This document shows positions 26,383 to 34,032 of a stretch of DNA of 64,000 nt, one piece after another. The position numbers and the translations under genes were made by a program. The stretch's first letter is position 1; every line of letters starts with the position of its first letter. This DNA comes from Chloroflexota bacterium. GTDB taxonomy: Bacteria > Chloroflexota > Anaerolineae > Promineifilales > Promineifilaceae. The notes under the pieces are model-generated. The model was given only the letters and a program-made list of their open reading frames with translations. It did not search any database and was not told the origin of the DNA. The stretch is from assembly GCA_020629055.1 (NCBI GenBank), contig JAHDEB010000004.1, forward strand, positions 19,436 to 83,435. Direction: 5' to 3'.

Positions 26383-26495
26383 AATCGTTTTCCTTCTAAC
26401 TTACCTTTGTCAAAAATAATCTTGTGGTCGCGGATATTGATAAAGGCGACCGCAGAAATGAATTGGTTTGATTGTTAGAAGGAGAATAAAACGAT
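26383..26495. repeat. Nested inverted repeat between divergent genes
   Basis: CCTTCTAAC (26392-26400) matches GTTAGAAGG inverted (26474-26482), and the flanks ATCGTTTT/AAAACGAT also pair. Inside, GGTCGC pairs with GCGACC. The right arm copies the lipoprotein gene's own ribosome-site region in reverse, so this may be a local inverted duplication. Confidence 0.65.
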
Positions 26496-26533
26496 ATTGT
26501 GGCAGAATTATGGCAATTGACGGAGGATAAAAA

Positions 26534-26920
26534 ATGAAGAAAAAAGTAGTTGTCCCAGAAAATTTTAAGGGAACGTACGAAAAATGGCACTACGCTTTGG
26601 CGGTTGAAAGCGGCGGCTTTCTTTTTGTATCCGGCTGCACCGGTACTCGCAGAGACGGCACTAACTCGGATGATCCGAAAGAACAGTTCGAGCAGGCGTT
26701 TTTAAACGTCAAGGCGGCCCTAGATGAGGCAGAGCTAACCTTCGATGATGTCGTCGACATGATCACCTACCATGTTGGCCTTCAAGGACACCTAAATGAT
26801 TTTAAAGAAATCAAAGATCGGTTTATCAAAGAACCCTATCCGGCGTGGACGGCCGTTGGGGTAACTGAACTTGCTGTACCCGGTGCGATCATCGAGGTAA
26901 AAGTGACGGCGAAACGATAA
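26534..26920 (+). CDS. RidA/YjgF family protein, second copy
   Basis: A 128-residue RidA-fold protein: WHYALAVESGGFLFVSGCTGT near the start, the helix QAFLNVKAALDEAELTFDDVV, and the last strand PGAIIEVKVTAKR. It diverges from the RidA at 7563 and lacks that protein's N-terminal text, so it belongs to another subgroup. Imine/enamine deaminase is the family activity; the substrate is unknown. GACGGAGGATAAAAA gives a strong ribosome site. It is followed directly by a remnant of a VOC-family gene. Confidence 0.87.
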   Translation: MKKKVVVPENFKGTYEKWHYALAVESGGFLFVSGCTGTRRDGTNSDDPKEQFEQAFLNVKAALDEAELTFDDVVDMITYHVGLQGHLNDFKEIKDRFIKEPYPAWTAVGVTELAVPGAIIEVKVTAKR

Positions 26921-26983
26921 TGGATATCGATTCAATTCTCTGACCCAGATCGGAATCTGGTTGAAATCAGCAACAAAATTTAA
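26921..26983 (+). pseudogene. Remnant of a VOC (glyoxalase/dioxygenase superfamily) gene, C-terminal end
   Basis: Starting right after the RidA stop, the frame reads WISIQFSDPDRNLVEISNKI and stops. F-x-DPD-x-NLVEIS is the hallmark C-terminal strand of VOC proteins (usually DPDGN). There is no start codon and nothing VOC-like upstream, because that space is the RidA gene. It looks like a decayed 3' end left by a deletion or by insertion of the RidA gene. Confidence 0.7.
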
Positions 26984-27003
26984 ACAACCAACAAAAGGTA
27001 AAA

Positions 27004-27396
27004 ATGATTAGCAACAATGAATTATTTGAGCAGGCGAAGGCGCTCTCGAATGAAAAACAATTAACGGCCGAAGCTGTGCTCGGGTATGTGGGTGCAGCAT
27101 TGTTAACAGAGACGGGCGTTGTGTATACCGGCATGAGCTTTTCGGGGGCATGTGGCATCGGCTATTGTGGCGAAACAGGTGCGATTCTTGAAATGCTAAA
27201 GAATGGCGAATCGAAAATAAAAAAGATCGTAGCGGTTAGTAACGATTACAAATGTATGCCTCCATGCGGAAGATGCAGGGAAATGATGTATCAGGCTGAT
27301 CGTGAAAATTTAAACACCGAGATTATTCTAGGCAACGACAAGGTTATTACCCTGAAGGAATTATTGCCCGAAAGATGGCAAGAGCTGTGGGAATAG
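27004..27396 (+). CDS. Cytidine/blasticidin-S deaminase-like enzyme
   Basis: A 130-residue protein of the cytidine deaminase fold. The zinc site is C-G-E (YCGETGAI, with Glu as proton shuttle) and PPCGRC with its two Cys ligands, the all-Cys arrangement of tetrameric deaminases. Sequence around VGAALLTETGVVYTGMSF and MPPCGRCREMMYQ is closer to blasticidin-S deaminase-like proteins than to housekeeping Cdd. It could deaminate a nucleoside or a nucleoside antibiotic. AAAGGTAAAA precedes the ATG. It stands next to a chloramphenicol-phosphotransferase-like gene, which makes a drug-inactivation islet possible but unproven. Confidence 0.83.
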   Translation: MISNNELFEQAKALSNEKQLTAEAVLGYVGAALLTETGVVYTGMSFSGACGIGYCGETGAILEMLKNGESKIKKIVAVSNDYKCMPPCGRCREMMYQADRENLNTEIILGNDKVITLKELLPERWQELWE

Positions 27397-27428
27397 ACTA
27401 GGCAAGAATAGTTCATGGTTAGATAAAA

Positions 27429-28508
27429 ATGCAAAAGGGAAAAATCATCCTCATCAACGGAGCGTCGAGCGCCGGAAAATCAACGCTGGCAGCGGCCGTG
27501 CGCGACCAGCTGCCAGAACCTTTTTTGCGCTTTTCATTTGATCTTTTTATCGATTCCTACGCCCTACCAAAAGTTGAAAGATCAGAGTGGCAACGGATCC
27601 GTCCGGCCGTCTTTGCAGGGTACCATCGCTGCTGGCCCGCCTTAGCCGGTGCAGGAAACAACTTGGTCATCGACCACATCATCGAAGAACAAGAATGGCG
27701 AGATGATTTACTTGATTTATTAACCGGCTTCGACGTCTTCTGCGTGGGGCTGCACTGTTCGCTTGAGGAGTTGGAGCGACGTGAACTAGCCCGAGGAGAT
27801 CGTGGCGCTGGGGATGCGCGCAGGGATCTTGAAATCGTTCACAAATATATGAGCTATGATTTAGAGCTAAACAGTGAGGATCCTTTGGAACACAATAGGA
27901 ACTCTTTAATTAAAGCATGGCAAAAGCGATCCGCCCCTAGCGCGTTTAACAAAATGGCAGCCACGGCGTTTTTAACCCCAATAAAAGGACCCCATATGAT
28001 ACCAATTTCAACCAGCAGATTGATTTTCAAAGAAGCCAAGACGACCGATGCCCCCTTTTTCCTCGAGTTAATGAATGAACCAGGGTGGCTTAAGTACATC
28101 GCACAACACAACATCCAGTCAACCGAAAAGGCGATCGAGTATATCGAGACAAAAATCATGGCAGCTTATGCTGCGCATGGCTCTGGGCTATGGCTAATTG
28201 CCTTAAAAACAACCGGCCGACCGATTGGGATCTGTGGCTTTGTAAATCGGGATCAGCTAGACCATGCTGATATCGGTTTCGCCTTTCTTGAGGCGTTTGG
28301 TGGTCAGGGGTATGCGTTTGAAGCGGCTGAAGGGGCCCTTAGCTTTGCCAAATCCCACTTGAACGATGCCAATATCTTGGCGATTGTTTCGCCTGCAAAT
28401 CACAGGTCCATCAGATTGCTAGAAAAACTAGGATTTACGCTTAAATCTGACTTCTTCTATCCCGACTCGTATGAAAAACTGTATTTGTTTTCAATAAAAA
28501 ATAGTTAG
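27429..28508 (+). CDS. Fusion of a chloramphenicol-phosphotransferase-like kinase and a GNAT acetyltransferase
   Basis: A 359-residue protein. Residues 1-175 are a P-loop kinase like chloramphenicol 3-O-phosphotransferase: Walker A is GASSAGKST, then FLRFSFDLFIDSYALP, IDHIIEE and the ELERRELARGDR lid. Residues 190-357 are a RimJ-like GNAT domain (STSRLIFKEAKTTDA, ADIGFAFLEAFGGQGYAFEAA, NHRSIRLLEKLGF). The junction reads straight through with no stop. At the junction, AAAAGGACCCCAT precedes an in-frame ATG (27996), so the GNAT part may also be made alone. This looks like two adjacent genes fused by loss of a stop, in keeping with one hydroxyl-kinase and one acetyl-transfer activity. Confidence 0.8.
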   Translation: MQKGKIILINGASSAGKSTLAAAVRDQLPEPFLRFSFDLFIDSYALPKVERSEWQRIRPAVFAGYHRCWPALAGAGNNLVIDHIIEEQEWRDDLLDLLTGFDVFCVGLHCSLEELERRELARGDRGAGDARRDLEIVHKYMSYDLELNSEDPLEHNRNSLIKAWQKRSAPSAFNKMAATAFLTPIKGPHMIPISTSRLIFKEAKTTDAPFFLELMNEPGWLKYIAQHNIQSTEKAIEYIETKIMAAYAAHGSGLWLIALKTTGRPIGICGFVNRDQLDHADIGFAFLEAFGGQGYAFEAAEGALSFAKSHLNDANILAIVSPANHRSIRLLEKLGFTLKSDFFYPDSYEKLYLFSIKNS

Positions 28509-28518
28509 ACCAAACCCT

Positions 28519-30135
28519 ATGACAACTCAAAAAAACATCCTCTTTATCATGACCGATCAACTTCGCTGGGACTATCTATCTTGCTACGGCCATCCCCATC
28601 TGCAAACCCCACATATCGATGCCCTAGCCGCACGTGGTGTCCGGTTTGATCGGGCGTATTGTAATGCACCGATATGCGGCCCATCCCGCAGCTGTTTCTA
28701 TACCGGGCGCAGCATGTTTAGCAATGGGCAATATTGGAACTCATTCCCGAATCGGGCCAGCGAATCAACCATTCCTGATTACTTACGGCCGCACGGCTAT
28801 CGGTCAGCCGTCGTCGGAAAACTACACGCCCGGCCAGACAACGCAGAGATTGAGCGGCTAGGCATCGACCCAAACTCAACGGTAGCCACGCGGCTGGCCC
28901 ATGCAGGATTTGAACCGTTTGAACGTGATGACGGGATCAATCCTGACCATCTAGTTTCAAACTTTGGTCTAGCAAAAAACTATAACAACTATCTGCACAA
29001 ACTGGGGTATGACACCCCTAATCCATGGCAACAAAATGCCAACAGCACCGTCGGGGACGACGGCACCATTCTGAATGGATTTTACATGCAACATAACGAC
29101 AAACGAGCCAATATCGCTGAAGAGCATTCTGAAACCCCTTACATGACAACACGGGCGATGGAATGTATCGAAGCGATGGGAGACACCCCGTGGTGCATTC
29201 ACCTGAGCTATATCAAACCCCATTGGCCCTACATGGCTCCGGCCCCGTACCATGACATGTACAATGAGTCGCACTTTTTACCCAGGGTGGCCAGCGAAGT
29301 AGAACTCGAAAATCCACATCCGGTCTATCAAGCGTTTATGGACATTCGAGGATCGAAACATTTTGTTCGGGACGAAGTGCGTCACACGGTCATGAAAGGG
29401 TATATGGGATTGGTCAAACAGATTGATGACCAGATCGGCCGGTTAATCCGATGGCTGGATGACAAAGGGTTAACTGACGAAACTATGATCGTTTTCACCA
29501 GCGACCATGGTGATTACTTGGGGGACCATTGGCTAAGTGAAAAAGATATTTTCCATGAGCCATCGGTGCGTATTCCGATGATTGTGGTTGACCCCTCTGC
29601 TGAAGCAAACGGTACCCGTGGCACCGTTTGTGACAAATTTGTAGAGGGGATCGATTTGGCCCCGACTTTCTTAGAGCTAGCTGGTGGAAAAGCGATACCG
29701 CATAAGCTAGAAGGGCGATCATTAATCCCACTTTTACACGGTCAGCAAGATGTCGCTTGGCGAGATCACACGGTGATCGAAACCGGTTACGCCGGCCGGG
29801 AAGCACGTCAAAATCTTGGCCTAGCCCCGTCAGACTGTCGCGGCTACATGGTGCGAAACGAACGCTGGAAATACATTTTGTGGGATGGCGGGTTTCGGCC
29901 GCAGCTGTTTGATATGATCAATGACCCGAACGAATTTGTGGACTTAGGTGCATCGGCCGAATATGAAGATGTCCGTCGGGACATGCATGAAAAAATCTTT
30001 CTCTGGATGCGTAAGCGGCAAATGGGAACCATCAGCGATGAAGATGCGGCACGTGTGATTGGATCACACAATGAAGATCGGGTCGGTGTTTATATCGGCT
30101 ATTGGAGCGAAGATGAAGGGCCGTTCTTGGATTAA
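28519..30135 (+). CDS. Type I sulfatase / phosphonate monoester hydrolase family
   Basis: A 538-residue alkaline-phosphatase-superfamily hydrolase. MTDQLRWDYLSCYG holds the first metal Asp. C53-G-P-S-R57 with TGR following is the sulfatase signature whose Cys is converted to formylglycine. GKLHARPD and TSDHGDYLGDHWLSEK carry further active-site residues. There is no signal peptide, so a cytoplasmic substrate (alkyl or aryl sulfate, or a phosphonate monoester) is likely. It starts 10 bp after the fusion gene without a Shine-Dalgarno site. The formylglycine-generating enzyme is not in the window. A second, different sulfatase lies at 50205. Confidence 0.88.
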   Translation: MTTQKNILFIMTDQLRWDYLSCYGHPHLQTPHIDALAARGVRFDRAYCNAPICGPSRSCFYTGRSMFSNGQYWNSFPNRASESTIPDYLRPHGYRSAVVGKLHARPDNAEIERLGIDPNSTVATRLAHAGFEPFERDDGINPDHLVSNFGLAKNYNNYLHKLGYDTPNPWQQNANSTVGDDGTILNGFYMQHNDKRANIAEEHSETPYMTTRAMECIEAMGDTPWCIHLSYIKPHWPYMAPAPYHDMYNESHFLPRVASEVELENPHPVYQAFMDIRGSKHFVRDEVRHTVMKGYMGLVKQIDDQIGRLIRWLDDKGLTDETMIVFTSDHGDYLGDHWLSEKDIFHEPSVRIPMIVVDPSAEANGTRGTVCDKFVEGIDLAPTFLELAGGKAIPHKLEGRSLIPLLHGQQDVAWRDHTVIETGYAGREARQNLGLAPSDCRGYMVRNERWKYILWDGGFRPQLFDMINDPNEFVDLGASAEYEDVRRDMHEKIFLWMRKRQMGTISDEDAARVIGSHNEDRVGVYIGYWSEDEGPFLD

Positions 30136-30163
30136 GTGGGCCGAGACTACCCCCCAAACCGAT

Positions 30164-31000
30164 CTATAGGTTCTGAAAGAACTCCGGCAACCCTTCATTT
30201 AATTTCAGCCGGTAAGCGGTAAATAACCGGCGAGCATCAAAACCGGGCCAATCTTTTGGCAATAAAATCGTCGGCAAATTCGGATCTTGACGCGGGAATG
30301 GCTGGAACTCAAAGGTCAGCATAAAGCGGGTACGAAATCGCTCTTCGGCCGACATCGTCGCGATTTGCGCATCGCGCCCCTCAAAGCGAGTTTCCCACCG
30401 CGAAACAAACTCCGCATACGCTTGCTCAAGCGTCTCTAGATCCCAACATTTCGCCACAATTTCATTGTCGGTCATCAGCCCAACCCGACGGCCGTTAAAA
30501 AGCGACACCTGCGCCCGAATCCCCATCTCTGTCACGATTTTCTCAAGCTCCACCTGCCGATTATGGGCACCAATCCAAGTACCAGGGGCCAAATTGCCAA
30601 AGCCGAACCAAACCAGCTTTTTACGTAGTTCGTTGCGCAGCGGTCGTTTTTCCTCTGGTAACGAGTAAACCACTACCTGCCAATCCCCATCCCAATTGTC
30701 AATCGGTGTTTCAAAGATCCGCTTGCCACCTTGCGCAATAATCTCCCGCCCCTGCGATGTAATCTCATACCGGCTACGTCGGCCGTCTTTAATCGTTTCA
30801 AACCACCCCTGCTGCTTCATACGGGACAAGGTTGTGCGTGCCGCCCGGTCGCTCACCCCGAGTAGGTTGAGCAAATAAAGCAGCTCATGCGTCCATGCCC
30901 ACCCATCTTTGTACGGCAAAATGTAGTCAGCAAATAAATTAAAGACAAAAAATTGGGTACTGCCTTTTGTCTCGGTCACGGTCTGAAGATCTGGAAGCAT
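30164..31000 (-). CDS. PaaX family transcriptional regulator
   Basis: A 278-residue regulator. The N-terminal winged helix spans about residues 15-95 (SDRAARTTLSRMKQQGWFETIKDGRRSRYEIT), followed by the PaaX central and C-terminal domains (WQVVVYSLPEEKRPLRNELRKKLVWFGFGNLAPG, WIGAHN). PaaX-type repressors respond to aryl-CoA thioesters such as phenylacetyl-CoA. It is divergent from the aryl-CoA monooxygenase/reductase gene with a 145-bp gap, so control of that gene by an aminobenzoyl- or salicylyl-type CoA ester is the natural reading (inference). Confidence 0.88.
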   Translation of the reverse strand: MLPDLQTVTETKGSTQFFVFNLFADYILPYKDGWAWTHELLYLLNLLGVSDRAARTTLSRMKQQGWFETIKDGRRSRYEITSQGREIIAQGGKRIFETPIDNWDGDWQVVVYSLPEEKRPLRNELRKKLVWFGFGNLAPGTWIGAHNRQVELEKIVTEMGIRAQVSLFNGRRVGLMTDNEIVAKCWDLETLEQAYAEFVSRWETRFEGRDAQIATMSAEERFRTRFMLTFEFQPFPRQDPNLPTILLPKDWPGFDARRLFTAYRLKLNEGLPEFFQNL

Positions 31001-31145
31001 GGAGCGAGTATATCAGGAATCGATTCAATTTCATCTTGACAACTCTGATATTTTTGATAACTTACATCACATATTATTTACGACCGTTTCAAATATGCGA
31101 CATGTCAAGCTGTGACGCAGATGCACAATCGACACGACTAATTCT
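31001..31145. promoter_or_regulatory. Divergent promoter region of the PaaX and aryl-CoA genes
   Basis: The 145-bp gap contains the perfect palindrome GAATCGATTC (31017-31026), TTGACA (31036-31041) as a possible rightward -35, and the palindrome GACATGTC near 31098. No -10 box can be assigned firmly. GAATCGATTC is a candidate regulator site. Confidence 0.45.
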
Positions 31146-33482
31146 ATGAAAATTTCTGTGATAGGTGGTGGCCCCGGTGGGCTCTACTTCGCCCTTCTAG
31201 CCAAAAAAGAATGGCCCGAATACGATATTTCAGTCTATGAACGGAACCGTCACGACGATACCTTCGGGTTCGGTGTGGTTTTTAGTGACGAAACGCTCGG
31301 TGTGTTCCAAGAATATGACACACCTTCTTATGAAGCGATTCGACGCAATTTCGCCTACTGGGACGACGTTGAAATCGTTTTTAAAGGTGAGTCGTTTGTC
31401 ATTGGGGGGAACGGCTTTGCAGGCTGCTCGCGAAAATCATTGCTGTTGCTATTACAAGCGCGCTGTCGTGAATTGGGGGTGCAGCTGAATTTCGAAAGTG
31501 AATTTGATCCCGCAATGCTTGATCAGCCCCCGTTTAACGATAGTGACCTGATTGTCGCGGCCGATGGCTTAAACAGCCGCATCCGCACAAACAATGTTGA
31601 TCATTTTGGCACCCAAATTGATCGGCGCGAAAACATCTTCTGCTGGGTTGGCTCTACGCGTGAATTTGACTCTTTTGAATACCACTTTCTCGAAACAGAA
31701 CATGGGCCGATGGTTGCTCACTGCTATCAATACGAAGCAAACGCCAGCACTTGGGTCATCGAAACTTCGAAAGAAACGTGGGCTGGCTTGGGGTTTGACA
31801 AGCTAGATGATTCAAAAGCCGAGCACCTGCCTCTGCTTGAAAAACTATTCGCCAAACGGCTAGATGGGCACAAGCTCATCGATAATCGATCCCATTGGAT
31901 TCACTTTCCGATGGTGCGCAACGAAACTTGGGTCAAAGACAACATCGTTTTGTTGGGGGACGCCAAAGCAACCGCCCACTTCTCTATCGGGTCGGGTACA
32001 AAACTGGCGATGGAAGATTCGACCGCATTGCTCGAAGCGCTTCGGGCGAAAAACTCTGTGCCAGAGGCGTTGGCCAAATATGAAGATTTACGCCGTGATG
32101 ATGTCGGCCGCTTGCAACATTCGGCCGATGTATCCCTCAAATGGTTCGAAGCGATGGATCGGCATTGGCACCTGGATCCAGAACAGTTCGCCTTCGGGGT
32201 AATGTCCCGATCGAAGCAGGTCACATACGAAAATTTAATCATGCGCGATGCGACTTTTATCGAACGTGTTCAGGGGTGGTTTAACAAAGATTTAGACGTA
32301 CATCCCAATACGCCGCCGATGTTTACCCCTTTTCGCCTGCGCCAAATGGAATTAAAAAATCGGGTCGTTATGTCGCCGATGGCCCAATATTCGGCCGAAG
32401 ATGGCATGCCGACCGATTGGCACTTGGTCCATTTAGGCAGCCGCGCGGCCGGTGGTGCCGGTCTAATCTTTACAGAGATGACTTGTACCAGCCCAGACGC
32501 CCGCATTACACCCGGCTGCCCCGGCATTTGGAACGAAGCGCAGACGGCCGCATGGAAACGAATCGTCGACTTTGCCCACGCCAACAGCGATGCCAAGATG
32601 TGCATGCAGTTGGGCCATGCCGGGCGCAAAGGGTCGACCAAACGGGCTTGGGACGGGATTGATCAACCCCTAGACAGCGAAGCTGAACCGAATTGGCCGC
32701 TGCTTTCCGCCTCTGCCATCCCCTATATCGATGGGGTCAGCCAAACGCCCAAAGCGATCGATCAAAACGACATCGACCAAATCGTGGCTGAGTTTGCCCG
32801 TTCAACCCGATATGCGGATCAGGCCGGGTTCGACATGCTTGAAATTCATATGGCCCACGGCTATCTGCTGGCCAGCTTTATCTCCCCACTCACCAACTTA
32901 CGCACAGACGAATACGGTGGCTCTGTTGAAAATCGGATGCGCTTTCCACTGCAGGTGTTTGCCGCCTGTCGCCAAGTTTGGCCCGACCATAAGCCGATGT
33001 CGGTCCGCATTTCCGCATCTGACTGGTGGGAAGGTGGTCTGAGCGAGGCTGATTTAATCGCCATAGCAAAAATGCTCAAAGCGGCCGGGGTCGATCTCAT
33101 CGATGTCTCTTCGGGGCAAACGGTGAAGTTTGAACAGCCGGTTTACGGCCGTATGTTCCAAACCCCCTTTGCCGACACTGTCCGAATGGAGGCCGATATC
33201 CCCACGATGTCGGTTGGAAATATTTACAACGCCGACCATGTCAACACGATTTTGCTGCAAGGTCGGGCCGATCTGGTTGCGCTGGCTCGGCCGCATCTGA
33301 CCAGTTCATCCTTCACGGCCGAGGCGGCTGCGTGGTATGACTTCAGAGGGCACGACTGGCCCAAACAATATCATTCTGGCCGCAATCAGGCGTTCCAACT
33401 GGCGGAAAAAGAGCGCGAAGAGTACGGACGGATGCGGGCCGCATTACGGCCGCCGACGCATGAGGTTAAAAGTGATGAGTGA
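31146..33482 (+). CDS. Bifunctional aryl-CoA monooxygenase/reductase (2-aminobenzoyl-CoA or salicylyl-CoA type)
   Basis: A 778-residue fusion of two flavoproteins. Residues 1-385 are a group A FAD monooxygenase: GGGPGG at 7-12, ADGLNSRIR near 140, and GDAKATAHFSIGSGTKLA near 271. Residues 391-770 are an Old-Yellow-Enzyme FMN domain: MFTPFRLRQMELKNRVVMSPM, HMAHGYLLASFISPLTN and RTDEYGGS. This layout and size match 2-aminobenzoyl-CoA monooxygenase/reductase of Azoarcus evansii and the related bifunctional salicylyl-CoA 5-hydroxylases. With a benzoate/2-aminobenzoate-CoA ligase two genes downstream and tryptophan dioxygenase in the window, the aminobenzoyl-CoA role is favoured, giving a dearomatised 2-amino-5-oxocyclohexene carboxyl-CoA. 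No Shine-Dalgarno site. Confidence 0.87.
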   Translation: MKISVIGGGPGGLYFALLAKKEWPEYDISVYERNRHDDTFGFGVVFSDETLGVFQEYDTPSYEAIRRNFAYWDDVEIVFKGESFVIGGNGFAGCSRKSLLLLLQARCRELGVQLNFESEFDPAMLDQPPFNDSDLIVAADGLNSRIRTNNVDHFGTQIDRRENIFCWVGSTREFDSFEYHFLETEHGPMVAHCYQYEANASTWVIETSKETWAGLGFDKLDDSKAEHLPLLEKLFAKRLDGHKLIDNRSHWIHFPMVRNETWVKDNIVLLGDAKATAHFSIGSGTKLAMEDSTALLEALRAKNSVPEALAKYEDLRRDDVGRLQHSADVSLKWFEAMDRHWHLDPEQFAFGVMSRSKQVTYENLIMRDATFIERVQGWFNKDLDVHPNTPPMFTPFRLRQMELKNRVVMSPMAQYSAEDGMPTDWHLVHLGSRAAGGAGLIFTEMTCTSPDARITPGCPGIWNEAQTAAWKRIVDFAHANSDAKMCMQLGHAGRKGSTKRAWDGIDQPLDSEAEPNWPLLSASAIPYIDGVSQTPKAIDQNDIDQIVAEFARSTRYADQAGFDMLEIHMAHGYLLASFISPLTNLRTDEYGGSVENRMRFPLQVFAACRQVWPDHKPMSVRISASDWWEGGLSEADLIAIAKMLKAAGVDLIDVSSGQTVKFEQPVYGRMFQTPFADTVRMEADIPTMSVGNIYNADHVNTILLQGRADLVALARPHLTSSSFTAEAAAWYDFRGHDWPKQYHSGRNQAFQLAEKEREEYGRMRAALRPPTHEVKSDE

Positions 33483-33525
33483 CCGGTGGGTCGGTGTTCG
33501 GTGCCCGTCGCGCCGGTGAGCAATC

Positions 33526-33951
33526 ATGATAAATGCATTCATAACAACCAAAACAGTTCGCTTTGAACATTGTGATCCGGCCGGACTCATCTTTTATCCG
33601 CGCTATTTTCAACTGTCCCATCAGGTGATCGAAGATTGGTTCAAAGATGGCTTAGGCCACTCACACGCCGATCTGGTCGTCAACCAACGCATTGGTATTC
33701 CGACGGTGCATGTTGAGGCCAGCTTTTTAGCCGCCAGCCGTTTAGAAGAAATTCTCGAGTACACATTACAGGTTGAAAAACTAGGCAACAGCTCGGTCAA
33801 ATTAAACATCGAGGCGCACCATAACAATGAGCTGCGCTGCCAAATCAAACAGGTGATCGTGTTTTCCCAGCTCGATCCTCAAGACGTCAAAAGTATGCCG
33901 ATTCCTGATGAGATTCGGACACAAATGCAAAATTTTTTAAGAATAGAGTGA
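33526..33951 (+). CDS. 4-hydroxybenzoyl-CoA thioesterase-like (4HBT) acyl-CoA thioesterase
   Basis: A 141-residue hot-dog-fold protein. VRFEHCDPAGLIFYPRYFQLSHQVIEDWF contains the catalytic Asp of the 4HBT family in its HxDPAG-x-x-(Y/F)-x-x-Y setting. It would release CoA from aromatic or cyclic acyl thioesters, perhaps as a safety valve for the aryl-CoA pathway around it. It starts 43 bp after the monooxygenase/reductase gene, with GGTGAG as a modest ribosome site, and precedes the CoA-ligase gene, so an aryl-CoA operon is likely. Confidence 0.86.
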   Translation: MINAFITTKTVRFEHCDPAGLIFYPRYFQLSHQVIEDWFKDGLGHSHADLVVNQRIGIPTVHVEASFLAASRLEEILEYTLQVEKLGNSSVKLNIEAHHNNELRCQIKQVIVFSQLDPQDVKSMPIPDEIRTQMQNFLRIE

Positions 33952-34019
33952 AGAGACTAGAGAAAAGAAGTCTGTGAGCAAATGCCTTGCTTATCTCTTT
34001 TCTCTCCCCTCTCTTCTTC
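33950..34019. repeat. Purine/pyrimidine palindrome related to family D
   Basis: GAAGAGACTAGAGAAAAGAAG-type text on the left pairs imperfectly with CTCTTTTCTCTCCCCTCTC and TTCTTC on the right. Composition and placement (between two genes of one unit) resemble family D, but the arm words are diverged. Confidence 0.55.
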
Positions 34020-34032
34020 TTATGGAGAGAAA

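Noticed and set aside
33421..33525. Possible extra repeat family with GGTGTTCGGT words (also near 39480-39553)
   Set aside because: Only short shared words are seen and no clear inverted arms, so I could not define an element.
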